From Geosiphon pyriformis (taxonomy: Eukaryota; Glomeromycota; Glomeromycetes; Archaeosporales; Geosiphonaceae), in contig JAAOMT010000607.1 of NCBI GenBank assembly GCA_016748015.1, positions 808,221 to 872,220 of the forward strand: DNA of 64,000 nt. Reading direction: 5' to 3'. The first letter of the stretch is position 1. Each line of letters starts with the position of its first letter. The notes beneath the pieces are model-generated. The model searched no databases. It had not been told where the DNA came from and saw nothing but the letters and a program-made list of their open reading frames with translations. Positions 58,041-64,000 of the stretch are shown here, piece by piece. Both the position numbers and the translations under genes were made by a program.

Positions 58041-61000
58041 CTATACACTTATATTAACAGAAACCGGATTACCAATACCTGAAAAAAATGAACAAAACTT
58101 GCAAAAGCCAAAACAAACACCAAAAGCTTCAGCAATACCAAGTAATTTAATCACACCAGCCAAGAACCCCGAAACCAAACCAAAGACCAAGATGGGGATT
58201 AAGCCATCTACAGGGATCAGACCATTCTTTTTCATGAATGCACAATACTTAGCATAAACCAACCAAATGTTATTTCTGAAGACAAGACAAATAGATTGCA
58301 CAAAATCAGAAATTCTAACACCAGCAACTTTGGGATCATAGAAGACGGAAATAGTTTCTCGAAGCCAACCATTAAAAACAAAACCCTTGTAAAGAGCTGA
58401 AGAAACTGGGAAATTCAAAGCACAAGTTAACAGCAATTGCAATACATCTGAAGAAGGAAGGAAGAGACCAGAAAGCACCCTCCAAGAAGACATACAAGAT
58501 TCCAAGACCTGATGACAAGCTAAATCATCAACCACACAAGAAAACACATGGTCAGACACTTTAACCTTACCACAATACAGACACAAAATACTAGGGTAAC
58601 ATTTGTTGTAAATGCACTTCCAAACAGTTATGGAAAGCCAACAGTGCAAAGTCTTCATGAAGTAAGTTTGAGTATCAGCAGTCAGTCTGCTGGTGAAACC
58701 AGTGGCCATATGTAAATCAGAGTGCCAAACTCTGGAAGAACAAAGCCAATTGACATTTGAACACAAATCATCATCTAGAAATCTAGAACCAGACCTGACC
58801 TCCCAACGCACTTGACAAACAGCATAAAAAACATCACAAACAAAATGCTTAGAATTACCAGATACAACACTACCATCTGCCAATAAAAAAAGTTCATCAA
58901 CACAAGAAGGAAGATATCAACCAAAGAGAGACACAGTGTCAGCAAGGCTATTGGTATAATCATTCCCCAAAATACCAGAGTGGCCCTTAATCTTGCATTA
59001 TTTAATTCTCAAATTCTTACTGCAAATAACATTCCTGATATGCTGACACTTGACCCAACACTGATTGTGAAAATCAAGATACACTAGGTTAAACTCCGAC
59101 CTACAAGCATCCAAAGCCACCTGACTATCCGAAAACAGATGGACAGAACGAGCCACAGACATGTATTCTAGAGCCAATGCAATAGTCTGCAGCTCCACTA
59201 AAGTGGATGACATTAAGCCCTAAACACTAATACCCAACCCCAAATTAATATTCTCAAAAAAGACAGCAGCTCCAGCTCTACAACCAATCATGCCCAAATT
59301 TTTTACTAAACTATCCATATACACAGACAAGCTATCAATGTCAATCCAAGAAAGACAATCACAGACAGATATAAAATTATCAGAACCATGAATGTCCAAA
59401 GGGCCAATACCAGCCAATGCCAAAAGAGAAAAATGAGGAGCCACAAAAAAAGCAACAGAAATATTGAACCAATTGGAAACTGGACCATGAGAGTCTAGCC
59501 TCTTCCACTTTTTAAAGGTGTGCCAGCTAAAAACACTACCAAAATAATCATGAAGCTAGTCCATGAAAACAATGCCATACTGCTGAAGAGAAAGTAAAAT
59601 CTTATCAGACATAGGTACTCCACCATGAAACTGGAAAGAGCTAACCAAAAAGCTGCCCAAAGGTAACTTGCAGTCGAAAAGAATGTGAACCATACCAGCT
59701 AAGAAATTATTTGAAACATTGACATGAATACGAGCAGGGAAGACCAACAGATGGATAGGTTGCCAACACTGAACTTATAAGTCATAAGATCTGTGACCAA
59801 ATAAGCACCCCAAAATCCCACCAGAGTTTGCAAAACTAATAAGCGAGGCAACTTTACCCTCAGATTGACACTGCGAAAAAGACTTTAAACCATAAAAGAA
59901 GGAGTAGTGAATTGTATCACTAGAAAAGTCCAATAGAAGACCAGATTTTAGCTTCAAGCCCTTGCGAATCAAAGCATCTTATTTGTCATATACACCAACA
60001 GGAAAAAAGCTAAACTGTGTCCTATTGCTTACAATAAGGTAGAGAACTGCCGAAACCAAATACAAAAACTGTTTATCTGAGACAGCTTTCTTCAACACCA
60101 AATTAGTAAAAAAACGAACATCCAAATGTGCTCTTGCCAAACTAGATTTGGAAAGACTCTTTATTGAAAAAAAAATACCCAAGTATCTATAAGACTCTCC
60201 CTTTTTGGTGATCGAAATAGGCAGATTACTAATAGTGAGAGAAGAATTGCTGACTCTGCTGTTAATAGGAATCACTACTGTTTTGTCATTGTTAATTGAG
60301 ATATTATTGATCCAAAAAAATTCACTGACAATGTTGAGAATATGTTAAGTAGCACTTTGACTATTACCAACCCAAATCGTATCATCAACAAAGGTGCCAG
60401 CAACAAAAAAGGAAGAACATCCAGCACAAGACTCAGCACGACTATTCTTGGAAATAAAATGAAAATTCAGCTTATATCCATATACACTCTTTTGGCACTT
60501 GACCTCACACAACAATGGGTCATAAAATATTTGCCACAAAAGAAGGGAGAAAACTTTTCCTTGATCCAGGCCATCATGTACATGATAATTATTTGTCAAA
60601 CCAAAATCAGTCATAACCTGGTTGGTACAATTATTGTGAATGTTGCCAAAAAAACAAATAAATCTGCTACACATCTTAATTCTAACCAAACTATTTTTGA
60701 GATGTTTCTAGCCAACCAAATTATATGCTTTCCGCATATTCTGCAGAACCAGCCAGAGTTCTTGGTTCTTTTCCAAAGCATCCTCAACCACTAAACCAAT
60801 TGCAAAAATAGGAGACTAAGTTGTCGTACCCTTTAAAACTGAGAAGTTGTCCCCATGAAGGATATCAAAAGCACTATATGTCAAGGAGATTCTGTCAGAA
60901 AGAATCTTAAAAAGAATTTTACGAGCTGTTTTGATCAAAGCAATAGGATGAGTATTAGTTAAGACATCCTTCCACTCATATGGTTTGGGAATCATCAAGA

Positions 61001-62693
61001 TTCAGGCCTCTTTCCAAGGGCCAAGCACCAATTCAACAGACAGACAAAGGTTCAAAATCACCAAAAGCATATTCAGAACAGACTTATCACAATGTTTCCA
61101 AAGTTCATTTGAGATACCAGACAAACCAGCAGCTTTGTCATCAGGCAAGTCAGAAACCACCTCAAAGAATTCATCAAAACCAATTTGGCATATTACACCA
61201 GAAAAGGCCTTATCAAAAACATAATCCAAAGATTGATATTGATGGTGCCAATCAATCGAGATATTATTAGCAACATGACGCTTCCTGGTCCATCCCTCTA
61301 TGATCACATTCACCTTAGACTTAACCAAATCAGGCTCCAAAATCAGATCATCATTAACCACCAGATGATCTAGCACCACTTTACAGAAAGGATGCTTTAG
61401 TACACTTCTGATCATATGACCCTTGTTGATCTCGAAGCTTTCCATTCTCTTATTAATGACAGACTTGATGTTAGCTTCTTTAGCTCTCAGAGATTCAGCA
61501 ATTTTGGAAACACGGTAAACTTTCTAGCACCAAAAAGAGTAGAACAAATACGATCAGAACTAGCTCCAGAGTCCACCAGATTTTAAACAACAGAAGACTT
61601 AATATTGTCCACAAAACTCCAATATTTCATAAGATAAACAAAGTGTTCAGCATCTTCCCCACATAAAGCCTTAACAATCCTAGAAACCAAAAGCTCTAAT
61701 TTATAAAACTTCAAAGAATCCTTAGTGAAAACTTCATTAAACTCTTTGAACCACTTTTTTTTGAAAATTTCATTAGCCAAAAGAGTCATAATTTTGCATT
61801 TAATACACCACATAGTGTCCAAATCTGAAAACCTTACAGACATAGCAAATTCACCTGAGAACATTGCAGCATTTGCCAGCATAAAATGTTTAAAATTATT
61901 CTATTTGGTCTCATTAGCACCCTTGAAATTGAACTTCCATCAATCTTTATTTGCCTGTTTGCGAAAGGAGTTTAATCTTGTATCTAGAAGGCCACCCAAA
62001 CCCAAAGACACAGAAACAGCTCTGTGATCCATGTCAAAATGCTCACTGACAATAAAAACACCACACTGCATTATTGCATTTACCAGATTCAAGAAAACAA
62101 ATACATAATCAATTGTTTTTGAAACACTCTAAAAATTGCTCTAAGTTGGCATTTTAGCAAAGAAGCTCCCACCCAAAGAATTAACCAAACCCAAGTTGTG
62201 GCATCTTTTAAAACTAGTGCACTTATGAGAGTCATTTTCATTGAAATCACCACCAAAAATAACAAAAAATAATTCATTTACAGCCCTTGCAATCAAGGAA
62301 TTAATCTCATCAGCTTGAGAAAATTAAGTAGCCAAGGAGACACCAGCATACAGACCCAGAATTGAAACTGAAAGTTTGTTTTTGAAAAGTAATCTAATGC
62401 AGAAAAGATAACCCAGGACCTCAAAAACCTTATACACATGCCTGGCCAAAGATCTGTTTATAACAATTACAACACCAGCACCTACATAGCCAAAGTCCAA
62501 ACCAGAAGAAAACACACAAACATCATCAAATTTGTCAACCAACCAAGGGCAAGCCTTATTTTTTAACTTTGTCTTTGTGAAAATCGAAACCAAATTGTTC
62601 ATATCTTTATGTCATCTAACAATATCATCTTGTTTTGTAAAAATGTTCATACCTCTAACATTGCACATAGCAATCCTCCAAATGAGATCACTC
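58041..62693 (-). pseudogene. LINE L2 ORF2: APE endonuclease, RT, RNase H
   Basis: Endonuclease near 62690-61900: CNVRGMN is followed by FTKTKLKN where the catalytic Glu is Lys (G-to-A), GLYAGVSL, FGGDFNEND and FDMDHRAVS. RT at about 61280-59980: IPKPYEWKDVLTNTHPIAL, HDGLDQGKVFSLLLWQIF and FVDDTIWVG with both Asp. RNase H near 59340-58990: VYMDSLVKNLG, SSTLVELQTIALALEYMS and LFSDSQVALDACRS. The C-terminal part, open at 58883-58041, has CLYCGKVKVSDHVFSC and ends with a hydrophobic, Gly-rich stretch. About twelve stops, mostly where Gln or Trp would fit. Confidence 0.85.
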
Positions 62694-63122
62694 ATTGAGA
62701 AGAAGTTAGAGAAGTGGCACTACCAGCCAAAGCCAAACTATCGAAGTAAGCAGACAAGCTCAACACAAATCTGAAGAGGCCATCCAGCATTTTTTTCAGT
62801 TTGACAACATGAGGGGATGCTGTCAAGTTCACAATTGGAACAATCTTGTCACTAGTGGCTTCATCTGAACCTATTCCCATCACTATATCCTCCCCTTGAT
62901 TTTGTGATGGGGGGGTCACTGACAGCTAACATCCAGGGCTAGGCTGGGAAACTGCCAGCATGAGTAACTCTAATCTCATAGCCAACTCACTAATCTGTTT
63001 CATGAGACTAACAAAACTGCTTTCAATACCAACTAGATGTGATTTCAAGTCATCCACAACTGGAAAAAGGGGTTCACCAATTTTATTGAAACCAAAAAAC
63101 ATACCAGCACCATGAGAAGCAT
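62694..63122 (-). pseudogene. LINE L2 ORF1, C-terminal fragment
   Basis: Frame KIGEPLFPVVDDLKSHLVGI, VSLMKQISELAMRLELLM, one stop, then VTPPSQNQGEDIVMGIGSDE. The heptad-like Leu/Ile spacing resembles the coiled-coil-like C-terminus of ORF1 in L1 and L3, although the order of segments differs. The N-terminal part and zinc knuckle lie beyond LTR D. Confidence 0.6.
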
Positions 63123-64000
63123 TGTTACAGGATGGTTTTTTTGTTATATTTAATTGCCGATATCCCGTTTTAATTGCAATCAGTCTTTCGTGAGTTCCTC
63201 AATTCTATTTGTGTGATAATGTCACTGCTATACTGAAGACTTTTTTTTTAATGTCATGATGTAAGTTATTCTTCAATTCCTGATTGTTGTGTGTGTTTAT
63301 GTACTCCTTCTCAGAGGCTGAACTGAAATCTACTTACTGTCTGGGGTCTTCTCTGAGACTATTCTTGCAATTGCCTAATGTGTTTCTCTAATCTAGAAAC
63401 ACAGAAGATTAATGGCCTTTAGTGCTTTTCCTAATTCTTACAATAAAGCTTTTATCAATTAGTAACAACATAAATAATCTTGATCAAGGATTATTCTTCC
63501 AAGGGATTCAGTTGATGAATGATAGTTTCATTTAATAAATAATACAAGTAAGTTTCTTAATACTTTGGATTATGATAATTCAGTTTTAAATATTCTTTTT
63601 CATTTCTTTTTGATTTAAAGGTTTCTTGGAATATTTAATTTGAAAGTATGATTTAAAGTGGAGTTTGTTGGATAAAATTGAATCTATTGCTTGATAAATT
63701 ATGATTTTTATTACTTGATTCTTTTTTCTTAATATTAAAACTACTGTATATATACATGTTTGTAGTTCTACAAGAAAACACATTGTAATACTTTCTTTTT
63801 AATATTTCAACCTGGTGTTTGTTGCTATCACCAGTTGGTGTTGGCTGCTATTGTGAACTGGTGCTTGCCACTATTGTGAGATGGTGTTTGCTACTATGTT
63901 AATCATTATTTTTCTAAGATTATTACTGTGCTATATTATGATTGAATAGTTTATATTATTTTTATGATTCTTTTGCTAAATTCTTAAACCATAATATTAT
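63123..64000 (-). repeat. LTR of family D, cut by the window end
   Basis: Begins TGTTACAGG at the break in L2 and has the general layout of LTRs B and C: a hairpin at 63473-63495 (stems AATAATC and GATTATT around TTGATCA), then AT-rich sequence with TATATATACATG near 63749, then a tandem repeat. The other end is beyond the window. The assignment as an LTR rests on the terminal TGTTAC, the shared hairpin and the position in a LINE. Confidence 0.65.
63813..63904. repeat. Four 23-bp tandem repeats in LTR D
   Basis: Four consecutive 23-base units begin TGGTGTTTGTTGCTATC, TGGTGTTGGCTGCTATT, TGGTGCTTGCCACTATT and TGGTGTTTGCTACTATG. They lie beyond the TATA-like sequence in the element's own direction, so in U3. 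Confidence 0.8.

Larger units (their letters stand above)
57890..63122 (-). mobile_element. LINE L2, minus strand
   Basis: Reading right to left: ORF1 end, ORF2 with endonuclease, RT, RNase H and Cys-rich end, then the tail with stem-loop at 58009-58020 and a poly-T (poly-A in sense) at about 57890-57920. Its right end is cut by LTR D at 63123, again inside ORF1. Confidence 0.9.

Overview
The window looks like nuclear DNA of an arbuscular mycorrhizal fungus (Glomeromycotina, Rhizophagus-like). This is an inference. It rests on very AT-rich DNA, intron-rich host genes with 66-151 bp introns, and Ty3 and LINE proteins of a kind I associate with that group. One 20-base N run (49870-49889) marks an assembly gap.

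Layout. 1-11606: Ty3-type LTR retrotransposons. The 3' part of element G1 is followed by LTR family A, a full but decayed gag-pol (G2) that carries a dUTPase, and LTR family B. Both elements have an extra ORF of unknown function downstream of integrase. 11607-16960: a LINE (L1) with ORF1 fragment, APE endonuclease, reverse transcriptase, RNase H and tail. 17704-26547: a host gene island with a nuclear-type RNase III, an FYRN/FYRC (TBRG1-like) protein, a GIY-YIG/T5orf172 protein with Cys/His modules, and a basic serine-rich protein. 26548-33313: an AT-rich graveyard holding an LTR A copy nested in an old B/C-type LTR, and a decayed LINE. 33314-38443: a second island with the mitoribosome assembly methyltransferase-like protein Rsm22/METTL17 (about 12 exons) and, convergent with it, an unknown 569-residue protein. 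38444-43905: a second AT graveyard. 43906-64000: LINEs L5, L3 and L2, LTRs of families B, C and D, and a non-autonomous LTR element nested in L3.

How it fits together. The host genes sit in two islands with few repeats between large repeat blocks. The repeats show an age ladder in which C-to-T and G-to-A changes create stops at CAA, CAG, CGA and TGG codons and alter catalytic Asp/Glu codons, until only AT-rich remnants are left. LTR families B, C and D share a conserved hairpin but carry different tandem arrays next to it: 10-bp phased decamers in B, GGAATTCC palindromes in C, and a 23-bp repeat in D. The LINE tails share a small stem-loop that persists in at least eight copies, two of them as short fragments beside host genes.
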